Shown here: positions 25,023 to 33,788 of the stretch, in pieces
Position numbering within the stretch: position 1 is the first letter of the stretch
Layout: every line of letters starts with the position of its first letter
NCBI RefSeq assembly: GCF_029837695.1
Contig: NZ_JAOEEA010000003.1
Location: 124,001 to 188,000, forward strand
Origin: Pseudomonas sp. GD04019
Lineage (GTDB): Bacteria > Pseudomonadota > Gammaproteobacteria > Pseudomonadales > Pseudomonadaceae
DNA: 64,000 nt
Reading direction: 5' to 3'
Translations under genes and position numbers: made by a program
The notes under the pieces: generated by a model
What the model was told of the DNA's origin: nothing
The model's input: only the letters and a program-made list of their open reading frames with translations
The model's database searches: none

Positions 25023-25177
25023 AGCTTTCTCCTCGCGACGCACTCAAGCGCCGCTGTTCTTATTCGTGCGACCGGTCTAGATCGCGCTCGCAGATTGCCG
25101 TTGGGTGAGGCAGTGGCCATCCTGGCGCCGGGTGGTCCCGGTCATGGTCGCTCCGCATCCGGCGGGGCTTTAGGTAC

Positions 25178-25897
25178 TTATGCGTCGCGCTGGAACTTGA
25201 GGTCCCACACGCCGTGGCCGAGGCGTTCGCCACGTTTTTCGAACTTGGTCACCGGTCGTTCGCTGGGACGCTCCACATAACCGGCGGCGCCCGCCACATT
25301 ATGGTAGCCCGGTGCCAGCGACATTACCTCCAACATATGTTCCGCATATGGCTGCCAATCGGTGGCCATGTGCAGCACACCGCCGACCTTGAGCTTGCTG
25401 CGCACCAGTTCGGCGAAGCTCGCCTGGACGATGCGGCGCTTGTGATGACGGGCCTTGTGCCAGGGGTCGGGGAAGAACAGCAGGACGCGGTCGAGACTGG
25501 CGTCGGCCACGCAGTCGCGCAGCACTTCCAGGGCGTCGCAGCTATATACGCGGATGTTGCTCAGTTTCTGCGTGAGCATGCCGTTGAGCAGGGCGCCGAC
25601 GCCCGGCTTGTGTACTTCTACGCCGATGAAGTCCTGCTCTGGCGCCGCGGCAGCCATCTCCAGGGTGGCGTGGCCCATGCCGAAGCCGATCTCGAAGGTG
25701 CGTGGCGCACTGCGGCCGAACACTTGGTCGAAGTCGCGCAGACCGTCTTCCAGCTGCAGGCCGAACTGCGGCCAGCCCTGGTCCAGGCCGCGCTGCTGGC
25801 CCTCGGTCATGCGCCCGGAGCGCATGACGAAACTCTTGATGCCGCGCAGCGGCCGCTCGGCAGCGCCTTCGTCTGCCGGCTCGATGATGTCGCTCAT
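25178..25897 (-). CDS. trmB: tRNA (guanine-N7-)-methyltransferase TrmB
   Basis: 239 aa. SAM motif [17 protein letters not shown] (about 66-80), acidic [14 protein letters not shown], and the diagnostic [18 protein letters not shown] (about 140-157). The N-terminal [16 protein letters not shown] region binds tRNA. It methylates G46 in the variable loop of tRNAs. It is downstream of thiG with 28 bp between, in the usual Pseudomonas thiS-thiG-trmB order. Confidence 0.96.
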   Translation of the reverse strand: MSDIIEPADEGAAERPLRGIKSFVMRSGRMTEGQQRGLDQGWPQFGLQLEDGLRDFDQVFGRSAPRTFEIGFGMGHATLEMAAAAPEQDFIGVEVHKPGVGALLNGMLTQKLSNIRVYSCDALEVLRDCVADASLDRVLLFFPDPWHKARHHKRRIVQASFAELVRSKLKVGGVLHMATDWQPYAEHMLEVMSLAPGYHNVAGAAGYVERPSERPVTKFEKRGERLGHGVWDLKFQRDA

Positions 25898-25925
25898 GAA
25901 ATTCTCTTAGCCTGTTTACGGGGGC

Positions 25926-26717
25926 TTACTTGATGAGGCCGTCCAGCGGCGAGGAGGCGCTGGCATACAGCTTCTTCGGCATGCGCCCGGCCAGGTAGGC
26001 CATGCGCCCGGCGATGATCGCGTGCTTCATCGCCGCGCCCATCAGGATCGGGTCCTGGGCGTGGGCGATGGCGCTGTTCATCAGCACCGCCTCGCAACCC
26101 AGCTCCATGGCGATTGTGGCATCGGACGCAGTGCCCACGCCGGCATCGACCAGCACCGGCACGGTCGCCTCTTCGAGGATGATGCGCAGGTTGTAGGGGT
26201 TGCAGATGCCCAGGCCGGTGCCGATCAGGCCGGCCAGCGGCATCACCGCGATGCAGCCCATCTCAGCCAGCTGGCGGGCGATGATGGGGTCGTCGCTGGT
26301 GTACACCATCACGTCGAAGCCTTCCTTGACCAGCACTTCGGCGGCCTTGATGGTCTCGATCACGTTGGGGAACAGGGTCTTCTGGTCGGCCAGCACTTCC
26401 AGCTTGACCAACTTGTGGCCGTCGAGCAGTTCGCGGGCCAGGCGGCAGGTGCGCACCGCTTCCTCGGCGTTGAAGCAGCCGGCGGTGTTGGGAAGGATGG
26501 TGTATTTGTCCGGCGAGATCACGTCCAGCAGGTTCGGCTCGCCCGGGTTCTGCCCGATATTGGTCCGGCGCACGGCCACGGTGACGATCTCGGCACCGCT
26601 GGCCTCGATGGCCAGACGGGTTTCCTCGAGGTCCTTGTACTTGCCGGTGCCCACCAGCAGGCGCGACTCGTAGGTGCGGCCGGCCAGGGTGAAAGGCTTG
26701 TCGATGATGGCGCTCAT
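25926..26717 (-). CDS. thiG: thiazole synthase ThiG
   Basis: 263 aa TIM-barrel. It opens [20 protein letters not shown]. The Schiff-base Lys lies in VKLEVLAD, and [25 protein letters not shown] and [15 protein letters not shown] form the phosphate-binding end. It makes the thiazole phosphate of thiamine from deoxyxylulose phosphate, dehydroglycine and ThiS-thiocarboxylate. ThiS is encoded 17 bp upstream. No TPP riboswitch was recognised upstream of thiS. Confidence 0.96.
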   Translation of the reverse strand: MSAIIDKPFTLAGRTYESRLLVGTGKYKDLEETRLAIEASGAEIVTVAVRRTNIGQNPGEPNLLDVISPDKYTILPNTAGCFNAEEAVRTCRLARELLDGHKLVKLEVLADQKTLFPNVIETIKAAEVLVKEGFDVMVYTSDDPIIARQLAEMGCIAVMPLAGLIGTGLGICNPYNLRIILEEATVPVLVDAGVGTASDATIAMELGCEAVLMNSAIAHAQDPILMGAAMKHAIIAGRMAYLAGRMPKKLYASASSPLDGLIK

Positions 26718-26734
26718 GGCAGTTCCTCGGGCGA

Positions 26735-26935
26735 CTAGCCGCCGCCGATGGCGTGGACGACTTCCAGCTGGTCGCCGTCGTGCAGGACGGTGGCGCCATG
26801 CTGGCTGCGCGGCACTATGTCCAGATTGAGTTCGACCGCCACCCGCTTGCCAGTCGCATCCAGGCGCGCGAGCAGGTCGGCGACGGTGGCGCCGGCGGGC
26901 AGCTCGAAGGGTTGGCCGTTCAACTGGATGTGCAT
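26735..26935 (-). CDS. thiS: sulfur carrier protein ThiS
   Basis: 66 aa from the ATG at 26935 ([20 protein letters not shown]); the longer reading to 27082 is not supported. It has the ubiquitin-like beta-grasp fold and ends in HAIGGG, whose C-terminal Gly-Gly is thiocarboxylated to deliver sulfur to ThiG. First gene of the thiS-thiG-trmB leftward unit. Confidence 0.95.
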   Translation of the reverse strand: MHIQLNGQPFELPAGATVADLLARLDATGKRVAVELNLDIVPRSQHGATVLHDGDQLEVVHAIGGG

Positions 26936-27014
26936 GGCTGGGCGGTCAGAACATGAAAGGGTCGGCATTCTAGCCCGATCGACCGGATCGACCAAGGTAC
27001 GTGCGTGCCATCTG

Positions 27015-27392
27015 TCAGGCTCGCTTGGCACGCCAGGCCGCCAACCCCAGGCACAACCAGCCGGCGAGGAAGCACACGCCACCCAGCGGGGTGATCATGC
27101 CGAGCTTGCCCAGGCCGCTCAGCGTCAGGGCATACAGGCTGCCGGAGAACAGCAGGATGCCGACCGCGAACAGCGTGCCGGCCACCGTCACCAGGCGCCC
27201 CGGCAGGCGCTCGGCGAGCAGCGCCACGCCGAACAGGGCCAGGGCATGCACCAGCTGGTAATGCACACCGGTGTGGAATACCGCCAGGTACTGCGTGCTC
27301 AGCTGACCCTTGAGGCCGTGGGCGGCAAAGGCACCCAGTGCCACGCCAGTGAAGCCGGCCAGGGCCGCCAGCAGCAGAAAGACTCGTAACAT
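27015..27392 (-). CDS. DUF423 family inner-membrane protein
   Basis: 125 aa with four predicted TM helices. It opens LRVFLLLAALAGFTGVALGAFAAHGL, the conserved DUF423 signature (GAFGAHGL in most members), and ends LGGVCFLAGWLCLGLAAW. Function unknown across bacteria. Diverges from mtgA with 65 bp between starts. Confidence 0.9.
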   Translation of the reverse strand: MLRVFLLLAALAGFTGVALGAFAAHGLKGQLSTQYLAVFHTGVHYQLVHALALFGVALLAERLPGRLVTVAGTLFAVGILLFSGSLYALTLSGLGKLGMITPLGGVCFLAGWLCLGLAAWRAKRA

Positions 27393-27424
27393 GATTGACT
27401 CCCGGACAGGCTCGATGCGGCCGC

Positions 27425-27430
27425 TATAAT
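27425..27430 (+). promoter_or_regulatory. -10 element of mtgA
   Basis: Consensus TATAAT 28 bp before the mtgA ATG. No good -35 lies at 16-18 bp (position 27402-27407 is CCGGAC), so activation or an unusual spacing may be involved. Confidence 0.45.
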
Positions 27431-27457
27431 GGCCGCTCCCTCAGACCGGGCCAAGCC

Positions 27458-28207
27458 ATGCTGCGCAACCTGTTCCGCCGCCTGACCAAATTGCTGCTGT
27501 GGTTCGCCGCCGTCTCGGCGCTGGTGGTGCTGGCCCTGCGCTGGATCGACCCGCCCGGCACGGCGCTGATGGCCGAACGCAAGATCCAGTCCTGGGTCGA
27601 CGGCGAGCCCATCGACCTGCAACGGACCTGGCGCCCCTGGAAGGAGCTGCCGGACGATCTGAAGGTCGCGGTGATCGCCGCCGAGGACCAGAAGTTCGCC
27701 GAGCACTGGGGCTTCGACGTCGCCGCCATCCGCCAGGCCCTGCAGCACAACGCCGATGGCGGCAACCTGCGCGGCGCCAGCACCATCAGCCAGCAGGTGG
27801 CGAAGAACCTGTTTCTCTGGTCCGGCCGCAGCTGGCCGCGCAAGGCCCTGGAAGCCTGGTTCACCGGCCTGATCGAGCTGCTCTGGCCGAAGCAGCGCAT
27901 CCTCGAGGTGTACCTCAACAGCGTGGAATGGAGCGACGGCGTGTTCGGTGCCGAAGCGGCCGCGCGCTACCACTTCAAGGTCGGCGCGCCCTACCTGTCA
28001 CGCCAGCAGGCCTGCCTGCTGGCCGCCGTGCTGCCCAATCCACGGGCCTGGAACGCCGGCCGCCCGGGGCCACATGTGCAGCGCCGGGCCAGCTGGATCC
28101 GCCGGCAGAGCTACCAGCTCGGCGGCAGCCACTACCTCAACCAGCTGTCCGCGCCTCTGACGCTGCCACTGGCGCAGTGGTGGCCGCAGTGGCTGCCGAA
28201 GCTCTGA
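27458..28207 (+). CDS. mtgA: monofunctional biosynthetic peptidoglycan transglycosylase
   Basis: 249 aa from ATG 27458 (MLRNLFRRLTKLLLWF); earlier in-frame codons lack support. One N-terminal TM anchor (about 10-30), then a GT51 domain: KVAVIAAEDQKFAEHWGFDVAAI (catalytic Glu in EDQKF), GASTISQQVAKNLFLW, RKALEAWFTGLIELLWPKQRILEVYLNSVEW. No transpeptidase domain. It polymerises lipid II into glycan strands on the periplasmic side. Its 3' end overlaps the convergent YhhN-like gene by 71 bp. Confidence 0.94.
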   Translation: MLRNLFRRLTKLLLWFAAVSALVVLALRWIDPPGTALMAERKIQSWVDGEPIDLQRTWRPWKELPDDLKVAVIAAEDQKFAEHWGFDVAAIRQALQHNADGGNLRGASTISQQVAKNLFLWSGRSWPRKALEAWFTGLIELLWPKQRILEVYLNSVEWSDGVFGAEAAARYHFKVGAPYLSRQQACLLAAVLPNPRAWNAGRPGPHVQRRASWIRRQSYQLGGSHYLNQLSAPLTLPLAQWWPQWLPKL

Positions 28208-28835
28208 GCCGCAGCAAGCCCCAGGCGATCAGGGCCTGGCCGCTGAAGTAGCAGGTCACGATGACCAGCACCGCATGGGGGAAGGGCTGGACGAACTTGT
28301 TCACCCCGATCAGCGAATCCGCCACCACGAACAGCATCGCGCCCAGCCACAGCGGCCCCGGCCTGGCCTCCACGCGCCCGGCCAGAATCGCCATGGCCAG
28401 CAGGCAACTCAGATAGATCGCCACCGGAATCTGCAGGTCACCGGCCGCCGGCAGCATCCAGGCCGAGATCACTGCCGCGTACAGCACGACCGGCACCGAG
28501 CGCCGCCAGTGCCAGAGCTGGCCACGCCCGAGCAGGCCGAACGCGACAATAAAAGCCAGCTGGTTGACCAGGAAGGCCAGCAGCGCCTGGATGAACAGAC
28601 CGTCGCGATCACCGAAGTCGAGGAAAAAATCCCCCGCCGCTGCCGCGCCGAAGCCCAGCGCCAGCCAGCGTCCGATCGCACCGGGGAACGCCCGCCAGGC
28701 CAGCACGGCGAACAGCAGCATGGGTAGTGGTTTGAGCAGCCAGCCCAGCGGGTAGGGTTTGAGCGGCAACAGCAGCAGATAGAGCAGGCCCAAGCCGAGG
28801 GCGGCAACAAAGCAGCGGCGCTGGAAGGCGGTCAT
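28137..28835 (-). CDS. lysoplasmalogenase-like YhhN/TMEM86 membrane protein
   Basis: 232 aa from ATG 28835 (AGGGAA upstream). About eight TM helices; LKPLPMLLFAVLAW, GDFFLDFGD and the C-terminal VVADSLIGVNKFV are the YhhN family motifs, with conserved acidic residues in the membrane that suit the hydrolase function known for vertebrate TMEM86 (lysoplasmalogenase). Bacterial substrates are mostly unproven. The last 24 residues are Ala/Thr-rich and coincide with the 71-bp overlap with mtgA, so the stop may have been extended by drift. Confidence 0.82.
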   Translation of the reverse strand: MTAFQRRCFVAALGLGLLYLLLLPLKPYPLGWLLKPLPMLLFAVLAWRAFPGAIGRWLALGFGAAAAGDFFLDFGDRDGLFIQALLAFLVNQLAFIVAFGLLGRGQLWHWRRSVPVVLYAAVISAWMLPAAGDLQIPVAIYLSCLLAMAILAGRVEARPGPLWLGAMLFVVADSLIGVNKFVQPFPHAVLVIVTCYFSGQALIAWGLLRLRASAATAATTAPVAASEARTAG

Positions 28836-28925
28836 ACGAGATTCCCTGTGCGAGAGGAGCCCGATCCTGCCGGCAAACCTCGCTCCCGCCAAAACCTCAA
28901 GCGCCAGAAGTGCCGGCCGCAGGCG

Positions 28926-29528
28926 TCAGTGACTGAGCAGGCGGCGCGGCACCACGCGCAGCAGCTGCAGGCGTTCGTCCTTGAGGTGGGCGGTCAGGCC
29001 CAGCTGCGGATAGATCCAGGCCTCGCCTTCCGGCAGCTGCAGACGCAGACGCGGCGCGCCCAGGCTGGCGCTCAGCGTGGCGGCGGAGATGGCCTGCTGC
29101 GGCTGCAGGTTGAGCGCCTCGATGCGCTGCCCGGCCAGCTGCTCGCGCATCTGCGCCGACTGCGGCTGCTCCGCATCCTTGGGCTTCACGCCGCTGGCGG
29201 TAGCCAGGCTGTCGCGCTGGGCGGCGGTGAGCGCCAGTTCCGCCTCCAGCACCCAGGCGCCCGCCTCCAGGGCCTGCGCGTCGCGCAGCAGCAGACGCGG
29301 GCCATCCAGCTGCGGCTGCAGCCACAGCTCGGCCTTGGGCAGGCGGTCATCGAGCTGGCCGAGGGTCAGGCTATCCTCGGCCAGCGGCTGCAGCACCTCG
29401 GCCTGCCACTCGCCGAGCCAGGGCAGCGGCTCCGCCCTGTCCTCGCGCGGCACCAGCCACCAGTAGCCGAGCAGGCAGCTGGCCAGGGCCACGACGGTGA
29501 ACAGCAGGGCAGGCGGACGACGCTTCAT
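28926..29528 (-). CDS. membrane-anchored hypothetical protein
   Basis: 200 aa from ATG 29528 (MKRRPPALLFTVVALASC). One N-terminal hydrophobic helix (about 7-25) with a possible lipobox-like ASC at 16-18; the rest is predicted periplasmic, rich in Leu/Gln/Glu and without cysteines or a recognised domain (RAEPLPWLGEWQAEVLQPLAE, GVKPKDAEQPQSAQMREQL). I do not recognise a family. It follows rpoH on the same strand but is cut off from it by a strong terminator, so it probably has its own promoter or is reached by read-through. Confidence 0.65.
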   Translation of the reverse strand: MKRRPPALLFTVVALASCLLGYWWLVPREDRAEPLPWLGEWQAEVLQPLAEDSLTLGQLDDRLPKAELWLQPQLDGPRLLLRDAQALEAGAWVLEAELALTAAQRDSLATASGVKPKDAEQPQSAQMREQLAGQRIEALNLQPQQAISAATLSASLGAPRLRLQLPEGEAWIYPQLGLTAHLKDERLQLLRVVPRRLLSH

Positions 29529-29547
29529 GGCAATGCTCCGGGCAGAA

Positions 29548-29573
29548 AAAAGCCGCACCTGGGTGCGGCTTTT
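29548..29573 (-). terminator. rpoH terminator
   Basis: AAAAGCCGCAC, loop of 4, GTGCGGCTTTT, followed by TT on the leftward strand; 11-bp stem, 15 bp beyond the rpoH stop. Confidence 0.9.
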
Positions 29574-29587
29574 CGAGGTGGTGCTGC

Positions 29588-30442
29588 TTACGCCTGGATC
29601 GAGCCTTTCAGCTTGTTCATGGCGTTCTTCTCCAGCTGGCGAATGCGCTCGGCGGAGACGTTGTACTTGGCGGCCAGGTCATGCAGGGTCGCCTTCTCCT
29701 CGGCCAGCCAGCGCTGATGGAGAATATCGCGGCTGCGCTCGTCCAGGCTTTCCAGTGCCTCGTGCAGGCTGGCGCTGGAACTGTCGCTCCAGTCGGCATC
29801 CTCGAGCTGCATGGCCGGGTCGTAGCGGTGGTCTTCCAGGTAGTTGGCGGGCGACTTGAACGCGCTCTCGTCATCGTCTTCCGCGGCCGGGTCGAAAGCC
29901 ATGTCCTGGCCGGACAGACGGCTCTCCATCTCGCGCACTTCGCGCGGCTCCACGCCCAGGCTCTCCGCCACCGCGTGGACTTCGTCGTTGCTCAGCCAGG
30001 CCAGACGCTTCTTCTGGCTGCGCAGGTTGAAGAACAGCTTGCGCTGGGCCTTGGTGGTGGCGACCTTGACGATACGCCAGTTGCGCAGGATGAACTCGTG
30101 GATTTCGGCCTTGACCCAGTGCACGGCGAAGGACACCAGGCGCACACCCATTTCCGGGTTGAAGCGCTTGACCGCCTTCATCAGGCCGACATTGCCTTCC
30201 TGTATCAGGTCGGCCTGGGACAGGCCATAACCGGCATAGCTGCGGGCGATGTGCACGACAAAACGCAGGTGGGCCAGAACCATCTGACGCGCGGCTTCCA
30301 GGTCTTGCTCGTAGTAGAGACTCTCGGCCAGCTCGCGCTCCTGCTCGGGGGTCAACAGCGGAATGCTGTTCACCGCATGCACGTAAGCCTCCAGGTTGGC
30401 GCCTGGGACTAGGGCATGAACAGGTTGCAGGGAAGTGGTCAT
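29588..30442 (-). CDS. rpoH: heat-shock sigma factor RpoH (sigma32)
   Basis: 284 aa. Region 2 is intact ([39 protein letters not shown], then [23 protein letters not shown]). The RpoH box [17 protein letters not shown] identifies it among sigma factors, and region 4 reads [25 protein letters not shown]. It directs transcription of chaperone and protease genes. Upstream lies a 6-bp inverted repeat GGGAAC/GTTCCC (30499-30520) and a TAGACT hexamer on its strand that may be its -10. It follows ftsX but with a 116-bp gap, so it is probably transcribed from its own promoters. Confidence 0.97.
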   Translation of the reverse strand: MTTSLQPVHALVPGANLEAYVHAVNSIPLLTPEQERELAESLYYEQDLEAARQMVLAHLRFVVHIARSYAGYGLSQADLIQEGNVGLMKAVKRFNPEMGVRLVSFAVHWVKAEIHEFILRNWRIVKVATTKAQRKLFFNLRSQKKRLAWLSNDEVHAVAESLGVEPREVREMESRLSGQDMAFDPAAEDDDESAFKSPANYLEDHRYDPAMQLEDADWSDSSSASLHEALESLDERSRDILHQRWLAEEKATLHDLAAKYNVSAERIRQLEKNAMNKLKGSIQA

Positions 30443-30558
30443 TAAAAACCTCCGGTATTACAAAGCGGGAAGCAGTCTAGCACTGCCCTTTCTGAGCAGG
30501 GAACCCGTGGAAAAGTTCCCTTACAGTTGCTCAGAAAATGATCGAAATCAATGAATTG

Positions 30559-31569
30559 CTAGCGTGGCGCAAGCTCGCTCAAGTGACGGGCCACCGCCAG
30601 CCAGGCGCCAATATAGCCGAGGAAAACCGCGCCCAACAGTAGCGAAAGACCATCGGCGGCCGGCACCCCGCCCAGGGCGAAATCGCTGCCGTAGAGCCCT
30701 GCCAGGCGCACCACCGCTGCGTTAAGCCAGTCCAGGCCGAAGGCCAGCAGGCCCCAGGCCAGCAGGCCGGCGCCCAGGCCGTAGAGCGCGCCCATATAGA
30801 GGAAGGGACGGCGCACGTAGCCGTCGGTGCCGCCGACCAGCTTGATCACCTCGATCTCGTTGCGGCGATTCTCGATGTGCAGGCGGATGGTGTTGCCGAT
30901 TACCAGCAGCAGCGCCATCACCAGCAGCAGGGTCAGACCGAAGACGAAGCGGTCGCCCAGGCCGAGGATGGCAGTCAGGCGCTCCACCCACTGCAGGTCG
31001 AGCTGCGCCTGGTCGACGCCGGGCAGCTCGGCCAGGCGCTGGCGCAGGGCCTCCAGCGCGGCCTTGTCGATCTCGTCCGGAGTCACTACCACCACGGCGG
31101 GCAGCGGGTTGTCCGGTAGCTCGCGCAGGGCCTGGCCGAGACCGGACTGCTCCTCGAACGCGGCCAGGCCGGCTTCGCGACCGATGAACTCGGCCTCGGC
31201 CACGTCAGCCATGGCGGCGATCTCCTCACGCAGCTGCAGGCCGGCGTCGTCACCGGCTTCCTGCTTGAGGTACAGGGAAATCTGCGCGGCCTGCTGCCAG
31301 GAACCACCGAGACGCTCGACGTTGTCCAGCAGCAGGGCCAGGCCCATGGGCAGCGACAGCGCCACGGCCATCACCAGGCAGGTGAAGAAGCTGCCTATGG
31401 GCTGGCCGACCAGGCGACCGAGACTGTCGATGAGGCTGGCGCGGTGGCTCTCGACCCAAGCGGCGAACAGGGTTGAGAAGTCCGGGCCCTGCTTGATCGG
31501 CTTGTCGGCCTTGCTCTGCACGGCGCCGACGCGCTCGGCGGCCTTGATATTGCGTTGCTTGTCGCTCAT
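30559..31569 (-). CDS. ftsX: cell-division ABC transporter-like permease FtsX
   Basis: 336 aa. Soluble N-terminus, TM1 (about 55-80), periplasmic domain (about 85-215: AQISLYLKQEAGDDAGLQLREEI, then FIGREAGLAAFEEQSG), then three TM helices to the C-terminus (about 220-330) with HIENRRNEIEVIKLVGGTDGYVRRPFLY. It works with FtsE at the septum to activate peptidoglycan hydrolases through a periplasmic activator. Start and ftsE stop share base 31569 (TGATG), so the pair is translationally coupled. Confidence 0.95.
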   Translation of the reverse strand: MSDKQRNIKAAERVGAVQSKADKPIKQGPDFSTLFAAWVESHRASLIDSLGRLVGQPIGSFFTCLVMAVALSLPMGLALLLDNVERLGGSWQQAAQISLYLKQEAGDDAGLQLREEIAAMADVAEAEFIGREAGLAAFEEQSGLGQALRELPDNPLPAVVVVTPDEIDKAALEALRQRLAELPGVDQAQLDLQWVERLTAILGLGDRFVFGLTLLLVMALLLVIGNTIRLHIENRRNEIEVIKLVGGTDGYVRRPFLYMGALYGLGAGLLAWGLLAFGLDWLNAAVVRLAGLYGSDFALGGVPAADGLSLLLGAVFLGYIGAWLAVARHLSELAPR

Positions 31570-32237
31570 CAGCTGGCCTCCCCATCGCCGATCAGGCGGC
31601 CACGTTGCAGGGTCAGCATGCGGTGGCGCATGCGTGCGATCAGGGCCAGGTCGTGACTGGCGATCAGCACGGTGGTACCGAGGCGGTTGATGTCCTCGAA
31701 CACGCCCATGATCTCGGCGGCCAGGCGCGGGTCGAGGTTACCGGTGGGTTCGTCCGCCAGCAGCAGGGCCGGACGGTGGACCACGGCGCGGGCGATGCCG
31801 ACGCGCTGCTGCTGACCGGTGGACAGGTCCGCCGGGAACTGCTCGGCCTTGTCGGACAGCGACACGCGCTCCAGCGCCGCGCTGACCCGCTTGGCGATGT
31901 CCGGCTTGGACAGGCCGAGGATCTGCAGCGGCAGGGCGACGTTGTCGAACACCGTGCGATCGAACAGCAACTGGTGGTTCTGGAACACCACGCCGATCTG
32001 CCGGCGCAGGAAGGGGATCTGCGCGGTGGTGATCTGCGACAGGTCCTGGCCGGCCAGCAGCAGCTTGCCGGTAGTCGGCCGTTCCATCGCCAGCAGCAGG
32101 CGCAGCAGGGTGGACTTGCCCGCGCCGGAGTGGCCGGTGACGAAGAGGAACTCGCCGCGGCGCACGCCAAAACTCAGTTCGTGCAACCCGACATGGCCGT
32201 TGGGATACCGCTTGCCGACCTGCTCGAATCGAATCAT
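31569..32237 (-). CDS. ftsE: cell-division ATP-binding protein FtsE
   Basis: 222 aa ABC ATPase. Walker A GHSGAGKST (about 36-44), signature LSTGQQQRVGIARA, Walker B LLLADEPTGNLD. It starts [23 protein letters not shown], the standard FtsE opening. Partner of FtsX in the divisome. The stop of ftsY overlaps its start by 4 bp, so ftsY-ftsE-ftsX is one leftward operon as in E. coli. Confidence 0.96.
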   Translation of the reverse strand: MIRFEQVGKRYPNGHVGLHELSFGVRRGEFLFVTGHSGAGKSTLLRLLLAMERPTTGKLLLAGQDLSQITTAQIPFLRRQIGVVFQNHQLLFDRTVFDNVALPLQILGLSKPDIAKRVSAALERVSLSDKAEQFPADLSTGQQQRVGIARAVVHRPALLLADEPTGNLDPRLAAEIMGVFEDINRLGTTVLIASHDLALIARMRHRMLTLQRGRLIGDGEAS

Positions 32238-33661
32238 CCCTGTTCCTTCTCAGCAAAGAGTGCCTGGACGAAGTCCGCGGCGACGAAGGTGCGCAGATCG
32301 TCGATGCCCTCGCCGACGCCGATGTAGCGGATCGGCAGGCCGAACTGCTTGGCCAGGGCGAAGATCACCCCGCCCTTGGCGGTGCCGTCCAGCTTGGTCA
32401 GCGCCAGCCCGGTGAGGGTCACGGCCTGGTTGAATTGCTTGGTCTGGTTGATCGCGTTCTGCCCGGTGCCGGCGTCCAGCACCAGCAGCACCTCGTGGGG
32501 CGCGGTGTCATCCAGTTTGCCAATGACCCGACGGACCTTCTTCAGTTCCTCCATCAGGTTGTCCTTGGTGTGCAGACGGCCGGCGGTGTCGGCGATCAGC
32601 ACATCGACACCACGGGCCTTGGCGGCCTGCACGGCATCGAAGATCACCGAGGCGGAATCGGCGCCGGTGTGCTGGGCAATCACTGCGATCTGGTTGCGCT
32701 CGCCCCACACCTGCAGCTGCTCGACAGCGGCGGCGCGGAAGGTGTCGCCGGCGGCGAGCATGACCTTCTTGCCCTCGCCCTGCAGCTTCTTCGCCAGCTT
32801 GCCGATGGTGGTGGTCTTGCCGACGCCATTCACGCCGACCACCAGAATCACGTAGGGCTGCTTCTCGGCAGGAATCGCCAACGGCTGCTCGACCGGCTTG
32901 AGCAGGCCGCCCAGCTCTTCCTGCAGCGCCTTGTACAGCGCACCGCTGTCGGCCAGCTCCTTGCGCGCCACGCGCTTGGTCAGGCTGCCGATGATGGTAC
33001 TGGTGGCCTCGACGCCGACGTCGGCCATCAGCAGACGGGTTTCCAGCTCTTCGAGCAGGTCATCGTCGATGGCCTTCTTGCCGAGGAACAGACTGGCCAT
33101 GCCCTCGCCCAGGCTGGCGCTGGTTTTCGACAGGCCCTGCTTGAGACGGGCGAACCAGCCGCCCTGGTTGTCACCGGGCTTGCTCTGTTCGACCGGCGCC
33201 GGCGCGGCAACAGGCTCGGGATGCGGCGCGGGTTCGACGGGCGTTTCGTGGACCGGATGGGTGACTTCGCTGCCGGCATTGATGCGGAAGCGCGAGAAAG
33301 CCGGCTTGGGCTCTTCGGCCAGCGGCGCGGCCTCGACCACGGGCAGGTGCTCGATCGGCGGCTGCACCGCCACCGGCGTGGGCACCGGCTCAGGCGCGGT
33401 GGCGACAGGCTCGGGCACGGGCTCGACAACCGGCGCTGCAACAGGCGCCACCACGACGGGCTCGGCGCTGGTCTCGGTTACTGGAGCAGGGTTCGCGGCG
33501 GTCTCGGGCTCGACCCGAGCAGTGCTCGGCTCGGTCGCTGGCTCGGGCTGGGGCTGCTCGGCAGTTGCCGGCGCATCCGGCTTCTTGCGCAGCCAGCCAA
33601 ACAGGGATTTCTTCTCGCCGGGTTGCTCCGGCGATGGCTTGTCGTCTTGGGAACCAAACAT
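32234..33661 (-). CDS. ftsY: signal recognition particle receptor FtsY
   Basis: 475 aa from ATG 33661 ([20 protein letters not shown]). Residues about 25-165 are an acidic, Pro/Ala/Glu/Val-rich repetitive A domain, long and low-complexity as usual in pseudomonads. The NG domains follow, with [18 protein letters not shown] (G1), [30 protein letters not shown] (G3), [11 protein letters not shown] (G4) and [15 protein letters not shown] at the end. It is the GTPase receptor for SRP-ribosome complexes at the inner membrane. First gene of the ftsYEX operon, divergent from the M16 peptidase pair. Confidence 0.96.
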   Translation of the reverse strand: MFGSQDDKPSPEQPGEKKSLFGWLRKKPDAPATAEQPQPEPATEPSTARVEPETAANPAPVTETSAEPVVVAPVAAPVVEPVPEPVATAPEPVPTPVAVQPPIEHLPVVEAAPLAEEPKPAFSRFRINAGSEVTHPVHETPVEPAPHPEPVAAPAPVEQSKPGDNQGGWFARLKQGLSKTSASLGEGMASLFLGKKAIDDDLLEELETRLLMADVGVEATSTIIGSLTKRVARKELADSGALYKALQEELGGLLKPVEQPLAIPAEKQPYVILVVGVNGVGKTTTIGKLAKKLQGEGKKVMLAAGDTFRAAAVEQLQVWGERNQIAVIAQHTGADSASVIFDAVQAAKARGVDVLIADTAGRLHTKDNLMEELKKVRRVIGKLDDTAPHEVLLVLDAGTGQNAINQTKQFNQAVTLTGLALTKLDGTAKGGVIFALAKQFGLPIRYIGVGEGIDDLRTFVAADFVQALFAEKEQG

Positions 33662-33788
33662 GGGTCGCTTGATCTCAGGGGAGCCGCACGGATCGCCGCG
33701 CCGCCCCGGAAAAGGATGCGGTATCCTAGCACCTCTTCGCCCGCCGGCGGTACGACCGGCCGGGCCGTCCGACAGGTCAAGAGCCCCT

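Noticed and set aside
26936..27014. TPP riboswitch upstream of thiS
   Set aside because: The short gap lacks any recognisable thi-box and there is no room for the full fold.
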